Shown: positions 23,723-31,973 of the stretch, in pieces
How the letters are laid out: each line of letters begins with the position of its first letter
How positions within the stretch are numbered: the stretch's first letter is position 1
Origin: Herpetosiphon geysericola
GTDB lineage: Bacteria; Chloroflexota; Chloroflexia; Chloroflexales; Herpetosiphonaceae
NCBI RefSeq assembly: GCF_001306135.1
Contig: NZ_LGKP01000025.1
Location: forward strand, 558,001-622,000
Direction of reading: 5' to 3'
DNA: 64,000 bases
Position numbers and translations under genes: made by a program
The notes under the pieces: generated by a model
What the model saw: only the letters and a program-made list of their open reading frames with translations
Told to the model about the DNA's origin: nothing
The model's database searches: none

Positions 23723-24874
23723 TTATTCGTTGGTGGTGATTACCACTGGCAGATTTTTGACTCCAAAGGTAATTGGGGTTGGAATTGGCTCTAATTGGGC
23801 ATCTGGTTTAATCGCAATCGTTTCAACGCGTTTGATTAAGGCTTCCAAGGCCAATTTGCCTTCAAGCCGAGCCAGCGGCGCGCCTAAACAATAGTGAATG
23901 CCATGACCAAAGGCAATGTGTTGGTTACCTTTGCGATGCAAATCGAAGCTGTCGGCGTTGGGGAATTGGCTTTCGTCGCGGTTGGCCGAGCCAATTACCG
24001 CCATAATCCGTTGGCCAGCAGGAATCGTTACGTCGCCAATTTGTTGATCGGCATGGGTATGGCGGGGCATAGCTTTGACTGGCGAATAATAGCGCAGCGT
24101 TTCATCCAAAACATTTGGAATGAGGCTTGGGTTGGCGCGCAATTCGGCGTAAATTGCTGGCTGCTCGCTAAATACGCGCACTGCATTGCCTAACAAGTTG
24201 GTGGTCGTTTCATTGCCTGCAACCAACAACAAGGCGCAAAAACCAATCAAATCCATATCCGAGAGCGATTCGCCATCGATTTGGGCTTTGAGCAAATCGC
24301 TAATCAAATCTGCTCGTGGCTCGGTGCGGCGCTGCTCGATCATGCTATACAAATAGCCCCCAAATTCTTGGTAGATTGGCACAATTTCGGCCATATTGGG
24401 GTTGTTCGACGAGGTGATGATTTGTTCAGTCCAATATTTGAACTTATCTTGGTCTTCGCTGGGCACGCCAAGCATTTCGGCGATCACGGTCATGGGCAAG
24501 GGCGTGGCAAAATCGCGAATGAAATCTGGCTCGCTTTGGGCCAACATGTCGTCGAGCAAGCCATTGACCAAGCCATCGATCCGCTCATGCAGTTGCTCGA
24601 TCATGCGGGGGGTAAAGGCCAAGTTGACCAACGAACGCAACTGGCGATGGCGTGGTGGGTCGGTCATCAACATGCTATTAGCAAACATATTCATGCCATC
24701 GCCACGGTCTGGTGGAGCCGAGGAGAAATGTTCGTAATCGGTCATCACCTGCTTGACATCAGCATAGCGAAAGACCACCCACGAGCCAATTGTTTGATCA
24801 AAATAGACCGGATTTTGCTCGCGCATGGTTTTGAACCATGGATACGGATTTAACAGTGATTGCATGAAACTCAC
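23723..24874 (-). CDS. Cytochrome P450
   Basis: A soluble bacterial P450 of 383 aa. Signatures in order are the C-helix region MLMTDPPRHRQLRSLVNLAFTP, the I-helix oxygen-binding motif LLVAGNETTTN, the K-helix ETLR (ExxR), and the heme-binding loop FGHGIHYCLGAPLAR with the Cys thiolate ligand. It resembles CYP107/CYP109-type enzymes that hydroxylate macrolides, terpenes or fatty acids; the substrate is unknown. GTG 24874 was chosen because AAGGAGA lies 6 nt upstream; an ATG at 24865 is the alternative. No ferredoxin partner or biosynthetic genes adjoin it. Confidence 0.95.
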   Translation of the reverse strand: MSFMQSLLNPYPWFKTMREQNPVYFDQTIGSWVVFRYADVKQVMTDYEHFSSAPPDRGDGMNMFANSMLMTDPPRHRQLRSLVNLAFTPRMIEQLHERIDGLVNGLLDDMLAQSEPDFIRDFATPLPMTVIAEMLGVPSEDQDKFKYWTEQIITSSNNPNMAEIVPIYQEFGGYLYSMIEQRRTEPRADLISDLLKAQIDGESLSDMDLIGFCALLLVAGNETTTNLLGNAVRVFSEQPAIYAELRANPSLIPNVLDETLRYYSPVKAMPRHTHADQQIGDVTIPAGQRIMAVIGSANRDESQFPNADSFDLHRKGNQHIAFGHGIHYCLGAPLARLEGKLALEALIKRVETIAIKPDAQLEPIPTPITFGVKNLPVVITTNE

Positions 24875-24927
24875 GAGAGTTCTCCTTCCGACTGAAACAA
24901 CACAATCTTTAGTATTCTACTGCTAGA

Positions 24928-26049
24928 TTATGAATCTGGCTCGTTTGGCGTTTTGCCAAGGCGTAAGAGAGTTGTGGCTTGCCATGCGTTGCTTGTTCCT
25001 AAGCGCGTAATCAGCTTTTGACCTAGCAATTCGTTGCATGCTTTTTGAAATTGGGCTTCGGTGATTTTGCCAAGCCAGCCTTGGCGCAACAGCGTATCCA
25101 ACAAATCGCCATAGCTCCACAGGCGTGGTTGTTGCAGCGCCAAATTGCGCAAGGCGGCGACAATTTGCTCGTGTTGCTGGCGGCGCAATTGGCTTTTGCT
25201 AGGCAGGGCTGGGTCGAATAAGCCAATTTGCTGCGGATTACCAGCATTATTGAGCAACGCTTGGGCTTCGGGGTTCTCAAACAATGCGCCTTCAAATTGA
25301 TACAAAGCTTGGTTGAGCGGCAAAACCAACGAACGATCGCTGGTTGCAATCAGCAGATCGTACAATTTTTGACCCCATGTGGTATGGATTGCACCAGCAG
25401 CAGCCCAGCGCCAGCGCGAGCCTTTGAGTTCGCTCAGTTGTTGAAGATAGAAGCTTTGCAAGGCTGACAGCACAGTTTCGCTTGGCGATTCGTTCACAAT
25501 TGTTCGCCAATTACGGCTGGCAAACAGCTGATCAAGCTGACGCTCAGTTTGAGTTGGTTGCTGTTCGCGCTGGGCCAGCAACTCTGCAAGGGCTGCTTGA
25601 TCAAAACGCAGCAGCAGATCGGTGCGGGCCAATCGCCGTGCTAATTGATCGAGGCCATTGCTGATTGGAATCAGGCCAATATCGCCATCGAGCAGAATTA
25701 GGGCTGGGTTGGCGGCCAAATGGCTGGTTAGTTGGTTGAGATTAAGCTGGTCAGGGGGCCAATAGTTGAACTGTTGCTCGCTGGCTTGCTGCCATGCCAC
25801 CTGTTGTTCGGGGCTGGTGGTGCGCACGATGATCTGGACTGCGGCGTTGAGTTTGTTGGCAAGCTGTTGATAGTGAATAGCTGCGCCAGCAGTTGCCAAA
25901 CGTCCGTTGCCATACTGCACCGCGCCCGCTTCGCCATCAAAAATCACCAATTGTTGGTGTGGCGAGAGGCTCGGCACCACGAGCGGCAGATAGCTTTGGA
26001 CAAGGCTGGCTTTGCGTTCAGACCAACGTTGGGCTTGCGATTGCAACAT
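24928..26049 (-). CDS. TcmP-like protein (three-Cys-motif partner family), tentative
   Basis: The 373-aa soluble protein begins with a K-x-SLVQSYLPLVVPSL-type helix followed by LVIFDGEAGAVQYGNGRLATAGAAIHY, which resembles the 'YiDlFAGpG' opening of three-Cys-motif partner proteins. The methyltransferase-like glycine loop is degraded (DGEAGAVQYGNG), and the rest (LILLDGD, RWRWAAAGAIHTTWGQKLYDLL, a C-terminal winged-helix-like part) is only loosely similar. No three-Cys-motif protein lies beside it. The ATG at 26049 has no Shine-Dalgarno; instead a large hairpin abuts it by one base. Confidence 0.45.
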   Translation of the reverse strand: MLQSQAQRWSERKASLVQSYLPLVVPSLSPHQQLVIFDGEAGAVQYGNGRLATAGAAIHYQQLANKLNAAVQIIVRTTSPEQQVAWQQASEQQFNYWPPDQLNLNQLTSHLAANPALILLDGDIGLIPISNGLDQLARRLARTDLLLRFDQAALAELLAQREQQPTQTERQLDQLFASRNWRTIVNESPSETVLSALQSFYLQQLSELKGSRWRWAAAGAIHTTWGQKLYDLLIATSDRSLVLPLNQALYQFEGALFENPEAQALLNNAGNPQQIGLFDPALPSKSQLRRQQHEQIVAALRNLALQQPRLWSYGDLLDTLLRQGWLGKITEAQFQKACNELLGQKLITRLGTSNAWQATTLLRLGKTPNEPDS

Positions 26050-26050
26050 A

Positions 26051-26102
26051 GGGTTACTCGTAGCAACAAAACCACTTCTCTGTATGCTACCACGAGCAAC
26101 CC
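26051..26102 (-). promoter_or_regulatory. Hairpin abutting the start codon of the TcmP-like gene
   Basis: In the minus-strand mRNA GGGUUGCUCG+UAGCA (plus 26102-26085) pairs with UGCUACGAGUAACCC (plus 26065-26051): 15 pairs with one G-U and a 3-nt bulge. It ends one nucleotide before the AUG. This should hinder initiation unless opened. Confidence 0.5.
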
Positions 26103-26345
26103 CATTTGCCTATCGATTTTTAGGGCTTATACGTTTCTTTAGCTACGCATCTACTAGGCGGAGAGAATGTAGATTTTTAATCAATTATTGACCATCAACA
26201 TTCATCGGTTGTCACCACCCTTCCGTCCCGCCTCAAGGACGTTTGTTGGAAGGCAATAGCCTGCTGATAAACCTCTTATAGCGCGGCTTGGAGCAGAACA
26301 CTATAAATAACCTATCTAGAAGGGTGAAAAGTCAGGGAACTAAGT
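26103..26345. other. Gene-free spacer with a truncated repeat
   Basis: No gene is seen. The only recognisable element is the short two-hairpin repeat copy C at 26211-26240; the flanks are AT-rich single-copy DNA. Confidence 0.6.
26211..26240 (+). repeat. Two-hairpin repeat, copy C (internally deleted)
   Basis: GTCACCACCCTTCCGTCCCG runs directly into CCTCAAGGAC. In the full copy F, CCTCAAGG occurs twice, 43 bp apart (38323 and 38366). Copy C equals F with everything between these direct repeats removed, and about 40 bp upstream are also similar to F. Confidence 0.65.
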
Positions 26346-27902
26346 TTATGGTTGCAAGACGTTTTCGTCGCCTTCGACGGTCATAACGACGTTTTTAACT
26401 TGGGGAAATTGTTTCAAGGTAAAGTCGACTTGGGCTTGGAGTGATTCTAGGTGCATCGCGCCACCGCCCCATGCGCGCATTTCGCGGCTCCAATCGACAT
26501 AGGCGGTATCGCCTTCGATGCGCACTGAGCGCAGATAAACCCGTCCCGTCCAGCCAGTTTTATCGCCAGCATAGTCGGCAACCGCTTTAGGGCTTGGAAT
26601 GGCAGTGCTATAAGCTGCATCTTCGCCGACTGGACCCCAAACCAACTCGCGGAGGGCGGCGCTGGCAACACTGGCAGTTTTGGGCAAGGTTCGAACCCCA
26701 TTGATTGAGCCTTCGCCTGCTAACCACGAGACCTCAACCGTGGTAGTTGGTTGGCTGGTCAGATCGAGCATGCGCAGATTTTGGGTTAATTCAACCGAAC
26801 CATCAGCTTTGACCAATTCGAGGATTGCACCTTGGGTTGGCAACTCTGGTGGAGCCGTATCCCACGTCAAGCTCAGGGCCAAATAGCCATTATAGGCTTG
26901 GGTATTTTGTTCCAACAACGTGCCATCGGCATAGCGCAAGCGCACGGTGTAATTATCGCTGCTCAAGCCAACGGCCTCAACGTGCAATGGCAAGAAGGCG
27001 CTGGTTTCGGGCGCTGGCTGCGCCATGTAGGCACCGGTGCCTTCCCATTGTGGCAAGGTAACGGTCGATTCAGCTTGGCCAACGACCGCACCATCTTTTG
27101 GTGAGGTTGTATAAGCAATTACGCGACCGATGCGTTTGGTTAATGGCGCTTGGAAATTAATGCTGCCACTAAAGGTTCCTGCTGAGCCATATTCGCCATC
27201 GGCGGTGACGCTGGTTTGGCCCAGCAAATGCAATTCGCTATCGTACACTTCAATCACCACATTTTTTTCAAATGGCATTGCCGAGAGCGTGCCTTTGAAA
27301 TTCAAGGGATTGCCAACGACCGAGTTCATCGCTGGCTCAGTCAATTCGATCAAAATGGCTTGCTCAGGGGCTTGGGTTGCTTCGGCGCCAACTGGAGCAA
27401 ATTGCACTGCTTGCTCAGCAATCGTGCGATAGGGCAATTCGCCGCTCATATCGTCTTCGATGACCTTAATTACACCTTTGCCTGCTGCTGGCGGCGTGAA
27501 GTCAACCGTCACATCGAAGGTGGCGCTGCTGCCATATTCGCCAACTGTGCTAATTGGGCCTTCGTAGACTGTGCTGCCATCTTCTGCTTGTATCAGCAAG
27601 CGCAAGGTTTTTTCGAATGGCGTGAGCACAATCGTGCCTGCAACGCGCACCGATGTGGTTAAGAGGGCATCTGCTGGTGGTGCGCTTAAGTTAATTTGGT
27701 TGGCCGTGGCAACCGTGGCCTGTGGGTTGGTGGTTGCTTGCGGCGCGGTGGTTGGAATGCTGGTTGCTGCCGAGCCACTGGCGATGGTGGCCGTGGCTTG
27801 AGCTGGTAAGTTGCTGGTTGCTGCTGGCGTGTTGGTTGCTGGAGTTTGGCTGCTACAGGCTGCCAGCAACAAGGCCAAGCTCATATATTTCAATGAACGC
27901 AT
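26346..27902 (-). CDS. GerMN/Gmad2-type lipoprotein
   Basis: A 518-aa secreted lipoprotein: MRSLKYMSLALLLAAC with lipobox LAAC, then a Thr/Ala/Pro-rich linker of about 60 residues, two immunoglobulin-like Gmad2 repeats (each with a V..EGEYG/VGEYGSS..F motif, ending near residue 300), and a C-terminal GerMN-like domain (ASAALRELVWGPVGEDAAYSTAIP, VRIEGDTAYVDWSREMRAWGGG). These domains occur in spore-germination protein GerM and in cell-envelope lipoproteins of non-sporulating bacteria, where they are thought to bind sugars or peptidoglycan. The start is ATG 27902, 8 nt after AGGAGG. Probably anchored outside the cytoplasmic membrane. Confidence 0.8.
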   Translation of the reverse strand: MRSLKYMSLALLLAACSSQTPATNTPAATSNLPAQATATIASGSAATSIPTTAPQATTNPQATVATANQINLSAPPADALLTTSVRVAGTIVLTPFEKTLRLLIQAEDGSTVYEGPISTVGEYGSSATFDVTVDFTPPAAGKGVIKVIEDDMSGELPYRTIAEQAVQFAPVGAEATQAPEQAILIELTEPAMNSVVGNPLNFKGTLSAMPFEKNVVIEVYDSELHLLGQTSVTADGEYGSAGTFSGSINFQAPLTKRIGRVIAYTTSPKDGAVVGQAESTVTLPQWEGTGAYMAQPAPETSAFLPLHVEAVGLSSDNYTVRLRYADGTLLEQNTQAYNGYLALSLTWDTAPPELPTQGAILELVKADGSVELTQNLRMLDLTSQPTTTVEVSWLAGEGSINGVRTLPKTASVASAALRELVWGPVGEDAAYSTAIPSPKAVADYAGDKTGWTGRVYLRSVRIEGDTAYVDWSREMRAWGGGAMHLESLQAQVDFTLKQFPQVKNVVMTVEGDENVLQP

Positions 27903-27964
27903 TGAGTAATTCCTCCTACAAATACACACTAAATGTAGCAATTAATCATAATTTAGGCCATGGC

Positions 27965-28344
27965 TAGCAACTGAAGTGCATCTGATAAAAGGATGAATTA
28001 CGAATTATGAAGGATGAAGCTAAGAACAAAGAGCATAGAACATAGAACATAAAGGCAGAAGGCAGAAATCAAAAAGGTTTAACGCAGAGGCGCAGAGGGA
28101 AAATAAAGGATGAAGGATGAGGGATGAGGGATGAAGAACACAAAGCAAAGAACATAGGGGTTGGGGATCGAAATCAACGCAGAGGCGCAGAGTATTTATG
28201 GCTTTTGGCTGGCGGCTATTGGCTATCGGGAGTAGGAACAAAATCAAAAAAATCTGTGCTAATCTGTGGCTAAAAATAAGCTTTCGCGCTCTTCGTGGTT
28301 CCATACTTCGTGCTCTTCGTGTTCTTCGTGGATCAAAAAAGACC
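27965..28344. repeat. Patchwork repeat spacer before ferritin
   Basis: No gene is seen. Ordered modules: GGATGAA units, AGAGCATAGAACATAGAACA, GGCAGAAGGCAGAA (period 7), AACGCAGAGGCGCAGAGG (period 8), GGATGAAGGATGAGGGATGA, a second CGCAGAGGCGCAGAG, GGCTATTGGCTATCGGG, AAATCTGTGCTAATCTGTGG and GCTCTTCGTGTTCTTCGTGG. Confidence 0.75.
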
Positions 28345-28373
28345 TTGTTTTTCAGCGCTAGATAGCCTAAACT
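28345..28373 (+). promoter_or_regulatory. Possible ferritin promoter
   Basis: TTGTTT (28345-28350), a 17-nt spacer and TAAACT (28368-28373) lie 45 nt before the ferritin ATG, at the edge of the repeat spacer. No Fur-box-like palindrome was seen. Confidence 0.4.
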
Positions 28374-28417
28374 AGCGATAGTCGCAAGAATCTTGCTAGC
28401 GAAGGAGTTCGCAACCT

Positions 28418-28912
28418 ATGATTAATCCAACTATTGAAGCCGCAATTAACGATCAAATCAAGCATGAATTTGAGTCGGCCTACTTGTATCTTTCGATGTC
28501 GGCCTACTTCGAATCGGTTAATTTGGGTGGCTTCGCCCATTGGATGCGCTTGCAATACGAAGAAGAAACCGAACATGCCATGAAATTGTTCGATTATTTG
28601 CACGATCGCGGCGGGCGCGCCGTTTTACAAGGCTTTGAACAACCTCAATCAAGCTTCAACTCATCGCTTGAAGTGTTTGAGTTGGCATTGCACCACGAAG
28701 AAAAAGTTACGGCCTTAATCAACTCGCTCTACGATTTGGCAATCAAAGAGAACGATCATGCGACCCAAATTCACTTGCAATGGTTTATTACCGAGCAAGT
28801 CGAGGAAGAAAAAAGCGCCTCGGATGTGGTCGAAAAGCTCAGGATGGCTGGCGATCACCCAGGTGCTTTGTTCTTGTTGAACGAACAACTGGGCAGCCGC
28901 GCCGCTGAATAG
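28418..28912 (+). CDS. ftnA: Bacterial non-heme ferritin
   Basis: Stores iron as a ferric core in a 24-subunit shell. The 164-aa product has the four-helix ferritin fold with ferroxidase ligands visible in INDQIKHEFESAYLYLSMSAYFE and YEEETEHAMKLFDYLHDRGG (E, ExxH), plus QWFITEQVEEEKSA in helix D. It is closest to FtnA-type ferritins and lacks bacterioferritin's heme-ligand features. GAAGGAG precedes the ATG. It is monocistronic, ending at a strong terminator. Confidence 0.93.
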   Translation: MINPTIEAAINDQIKHEFESAYLYLSMSAYFESVNLGGFAHWMRLQYEEETEHAMKLFDYLHDRGGRAVLQGFEQPQSSFNSSLEVFELALHHEEKVTALINSLYDLAIKENDHATQIHLQWFITEQVEEEKSASDVVEKLRMAGDHPGALFLLNEQLGSRAAE

Positions 28913-28930
28913 CGCTTGCTCGTAGGAGGA

Positions 28931-28960
28931 AGGCACGCAAATCCTGCGTGCCTTTTTGTT
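28931..28960 (+). terminator. Ferritin terminator
   Basis: AGGCACGCA (28931-28939) pairs with TGCGTGCCT (28945-28953), followed by TTTTTG. It overlaps the stop of the convergent membrane-protein gene and may serve both. Confidence 0.85.
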
Positions 28961-29513
28961 ATTTAGTCTTGATTCTTGCCCGCCAACGCCACACGATCAG
29001 CAGCACAATTGCCAAGCTATTTAAGCCAATTGAGATATTTTTGAGCATAAAGCTCCATGTCCAAAGGCTGGCAACGCTTGGCAATTGGCTTGGATATTGG
29101 CTCAACATCAGCGCTTCGCAGATATTCTCGCTATAATCGCCAAGTAAATAAAGACTAGCTAAGCTTGGCAGCCAGCGTTGCCAACCAGCCTGTTCACGAG
29201 TAAGCCAGAGCAGCGTCAGGCCGAAACAGAGCCAAACCTCTATTGGCAGCAGCATATCGGGCAAAATCAGCCACAAATGGCTGCTACGCTGCACGCCATA
29301 GTTGCCGATCAATTCATAGGCCAAGGCTGGGGTAACGCTAGTTTTGGCCGAAAAAGCATTCGCCCCGCCGCCCAAATCCAATAAGCCATAGCCGCCAGTC
29401 CACGAATGAAACATTGTTGCCAGTACATTGCTAAGCACCAATAAGCTTATCGCTAGGCCAAAGGCCCACCAAAGCAGGCGCGGCTGGGCAAATTTTTGCA
29501 AAAATTTGGGCAT
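28959..29513 (-). CDS. Hypothetical membrane protein
   Basis: Not a family I can name. The 184-aa product has four predicted transmembrane helices: LLWWAFGLAISLLVLSNVLA (about 12-31), LWLILPDMLLPIEVWLCFGL (about 78-97), WLPSLASLYLLGDYSENIC, and SIGLNSLAIVLLIVW near the end. The loop between TM1 and TM2 is Gly-rich (GGYGLLDLGGG). ATG 29513 follows GAGGAA; a start 23 codons upstream lacks a ribosome site. It converges on ferritin. Confidence 0.6.
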   Translation of the reverse strand: MPKFLQKFAQPRLLWWAFGLAISLLVLSNVLATMFHSWTGGYGLLDLGGGANAFSAKTSVTPALAYELIGNYGVQRSSHLWLILPDMLLPIEVWLCFGLTLLWLTREQAGWQRWLPSLASLYLLGDYSENICEALMLSQYPSQLPSVASLWTWSFMLKNISIGLNSLAIVLLIVWRWRARIKTK

Positions 29514-29636
29514 TGCTCGTTCCTCGCTACTCACAGAATTATTGCAATTCAGAGCATAGCGATGTGAGCAACTACCTGTCAAGCCCGAAACAACCGCTCA
29601 ATTCGAGTGGCCTTGGAACTGAGTTGCAATCGGCAA

Positions 29637-30035
29637 TTAACTTGGCAGCAGTACGATCGCCTCGCCTTCAATCAAGGTTTTGCCTTCTTCGTTGAGCACT
29701 TTGGTGATTAATGTGGCGATTGGTTTATCGTCGCGTAGGCTTTTGATTTCGGCATAAGCCGTGACCGTATCGCCAATGTACATCGGGCTGCGAAAAGCTA
29801 AGCTTTGGTTGAGATAAATTGTGCCTGGGCCTGGCAAATGCATGCCAATTACTGCCGAAATCAGGCCAGCGCCAAGCATTCCATGGGCAATCCGTCGCCC
29901 AAAGCGCGATTCACGGGCCGCAATTTCATCAATATGGACGGGGTTGGCATCGCCTGAAATGCCAGCGAACAAAATAATATCGGCTTCGGTAATCGTTTTG
30001 CGCAACTTTGCGCTTTGACCAATTGTATAGCTCAT
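29637..30035 (-). CDS. MaoC-like (R)-specific enoyl-CoA hydratase
   Basis: Hydrates trans-2-enoyl-CoA to (R)-3-hydroxyacyl-CoA, or a related acyl-CoA. The 132-aa product is a single hot-dog domain of PhaJ type with the catalytic motif GDANPVHIDEIAARESRFGRRIAHGMLGAGL (Asp-x4-His and downstream His-Gly-Met) near residues 28-58. AAAGGA precedes the ATG. It is the last gene of the minus-strand acyl-CoA/ABC-transporter cluster, separated from the acyl-CoA synthetase by a 260-nt repeat spacer. Confidence 0.88.
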   Translation of the reverse strand: MSYTIGQSAKLRKTITEADIILFAGISGDANPVHIDEIAARESRFGRRIAHGMLGAGLISAVIGMHLPGPGTIYLNQSLAFRSPMYIGDTVTAYAEIKSLRDDKPIATLITKVLNEEGKTLIEGEAIVLLPS

Positions 30036-30295
30036 TTGTAAAATCCTTTAAGTAGAAGGGTTCAGATGTCAGGGGGCAGGGGCTAGAGAAATTGGATTTG
30101 CCGAGGCTGAAACCACGAAGAGCACGAAGAGCGCTAAGAATTTCAAACTCAATGTGGAGAGCATATCCCTTCACCCTTCACCCTTCACCCTTCATCCCTC
30201 ATAATTCATATTTTTGAAGCTCTGCGCCTCTGCGTTGAACCTGACCCCTAGCCCCTGAATCCTGATACCTATGCTCTATGTTCTATGTCTCTGTT
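30036..30295. repeat. Patchwork repeat spacer in the acyl-CoA cluster
   Basis: No gene is seen. Contains CAGGGGGCAGGGGCTAGAG, AACCACGAAGAGCACGAAGAG, CCCTTCACCCTTCACCCTTC (period 7), TCATCCCTCATAATTCAT, CTCTGCGCCTCTGCGTTGAA, CCCCTAGCCCCTGAATCC and TATGCTCTATGTTCTATG. Confidence 0.75.
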
Positions 30296-31795
30296 CTAAT
30301 AGCCAAACAGCTTGCGTAGCTCGTGCTTAACGACCTTGCCACTAGCGTTGTGCGGTAGCTCGGGCAGAAAATAAATTGATTTGGGGGTTTTGTAGCTGGC
30401 GAGGCGTTCACGACAGAAGCCAATCAACGTAGCCTCATCAAGCTGCATACTTGGCCGCACCACCACCAAGGCCCGTCCAACTTCGCCCCAACGCCCATCG
30501 GGAATGCCAATTACCGCGCATTCTTGCACGGCTGGGTGTTGATAAAGCACGTTTTCAATTTCGGCAGGGTACACATTCTCGCCGCCAGAAATATACATAT
30601 CCTTTTTGCGATCGACGATGTAGAAATAGCCTTCTTCATCAACCCGCGCTAGATCGCCAGTGTAGAACCAGCCTTTTTGCAAGGCTTGGGCGGTTGCAAC
30701 CGGATTGCGCCAATAGCCATTGCAGACCGTCGGCCCGCATAAAATCAATTCGCCTATGCTGTTGGTTGGCACGTCGCGGCCAGCCTCATCAACAATTCGC
30801 GCATCAAGGTGAAAGATCGGCTTGCCAACCGAGCCAGCCTTGCGAATCGCATCTTCGGGGTTGAGTGTGAAGCAATTAACCGACACTTCGGTCAGGCCAT
30901 AGCCTTGGCGAAACGGAATATTGCGTTGTTGATAGGCCTCAATCAAGGGAATTGGGCATGGTGCGCCGCCAGCGATGCAAAAACGTAGGCTGCTGAGGTT
31001 GGTTTGGGCAAAATTCGGCGCTTGTAGCAGCATCTCAAACATGGTTGGCACGGCAAAAAAGATCGTTACATTCTCGCGCTCAATCAATTCCAAGCAGCGC
31101 TTTGGCTGCCAATCGTGCATCAAGACCATCGTGCCGCCAGCATGCAAAATTGGCAAGGTCAGCACATTCAAGCCGCCAGTGTGAAATAATGGGGTGTGAA
31201 TAATGCTCACATCATCGGCGTGCAAATCCCAGCCAACATTCGTATTCAACGAGTTCCATACCAGTACTCGATGCGAAAGCACAGCGCCTTTGGGTGCGCC
31301 AGTCGTGCCCGAGGTATACAAAATCAGGTGTGGATCATCGAGATCGACCGCTTCGCTGATTGGCAGATCGCTGGCTTGGGCCAAAAGCTGCTCGTATTCA
31401 GCGCCAAATTGCACACCCTGCTTGAGCGGGGTTTGGCTGCGCAGCGTTGGCAGCATTGGCGCAAATTGCTGATCGTAGAGCAACACGCTGGCGGCGCTAT
31501 CTTTGAGCATATAGATTAATTCATGCTCAGTTAAGCGCCAATTTAATGGCACTAAAATCGCCCCAAGCTTGCCAGTGGCAAATACAGCGTCGAGGTAGCC
31601 AATTTGATTTTTGGCCAAAATTGCCACCCGATCGCCTTTGCTTACGCCAAAACGCTGGCGCAAACTGGCAGCCAAACGGTTGGCGCGACTATTCAATTGG
31701 CGGTAGCTATAGCGCTCGCCATCGCGGTCGTCAACCAGCGCTATTCGCTCTGGCGTAAGCAACTCGCGCTTGCCAAGCCAGTCACCAATGTACAT
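30296..31795 (-). CDS. Acyl-CoA synthetase (AMP-forming)
   Basis: Activates a carboxylic acid via an acyl-adenylate to its CoA thioester. The 499-aa ANL-superfamily enzyme has the P-loop-like LILYTSGTTGAPKGAVLSHR (about residues 155-174), the aromatic motif RQGYGLTEVSV, YTGDLARVDEEGYFYIVDRKKDM with the adenylate-binding Asp and hinge, and a C-terminal Lys in NASGKVVKHELR. It resembles medium/long-chain fatty acid ligases; chain specificity cannot be read. AAAGGAG lies 8 nt before the ATG. It probably acts on the substrate imported by the adjoining Liv-type transporter. Confidence 0.92.
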   Translation of the reverse strand: MYIGDWLGKRELLTPERIALVDDRDGERYSYRQLNSRANRLAASLRQRFGVSKGDRVAILAKNQIGYLDAVFATGKLGAILVPLNWRLTEHELIYMLKDSAASVLLYDQQFAPMLPTLRSQTPLKQGVQFGAEYEQLLAQASDLPISEAVDLDDPHLILYTSGTTGAPKGAVLSHRVLVWNSLNTNVGWDLHADDVSIIHTPLFHTGGLNVLTLPILHAGGTMVLMHDWQPKRCLELIERENVTIFFAVPTMFEMLLQAPNFAQTNLSSLRFCIAGGAPCPIPLIEAYQQRNIPFRQGYGLTEVSVNCFTLNPEDAIRKAGSVGKPIFHLDARIVDEAGRDVPTNSIGELILCGPTVCNGYWRNPVATAQALQKGWFYTGDLARVDEEGYFYIVDRKKDMYISGGENVYPAEIENVLYQHPAVQECAVIGIPDGRWGEVGRALVVVRPSMQLDEATLIGFCRERLASYKTPKSIYFLPELPHNASGKVVKHELRKLFGY

Positions 31796-31973
31796 TGCAA
31801 TGCTCCTTTAGAAGAACATAGAGCAAAGAACATAGAACATAGTGGGATAGCTTCAAAAACTGCTTGAATGCGTTTCGATGAAGAAATTCTATGAACTAGG
31901 TTCTTTTATTGCTTATTCTTCAGAATTCATAGTTTGCCTTTAGTCCTATGCTCTATGTTCTATGCTCTTTGCT
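31796..31973. repeat. Short repeat spacer
   Basis: Holds inverted copies of one module: AGAGCAAAGAACATAGAACA at the left and TATGCTCTATGTTCTATG at the right, separated by about 100 nt of single-copy AT-rich DNA. The two could pair to form a long stem. No gene is seen. Confidence 0.6.

Noticed and set aside
24281-24853. 190-codon plus-strand ORF opposite the P450 gene
   Set aside because: It lies entirely antisense to a clear P450 with all motifs; no ribosome site or protein-family features.
26211-26240. Copy C as a chance similarity
   Set aside because: It shares about 25 contiguous bases and upstream similarity with copy F, ending exactly at the internal direct repeat.
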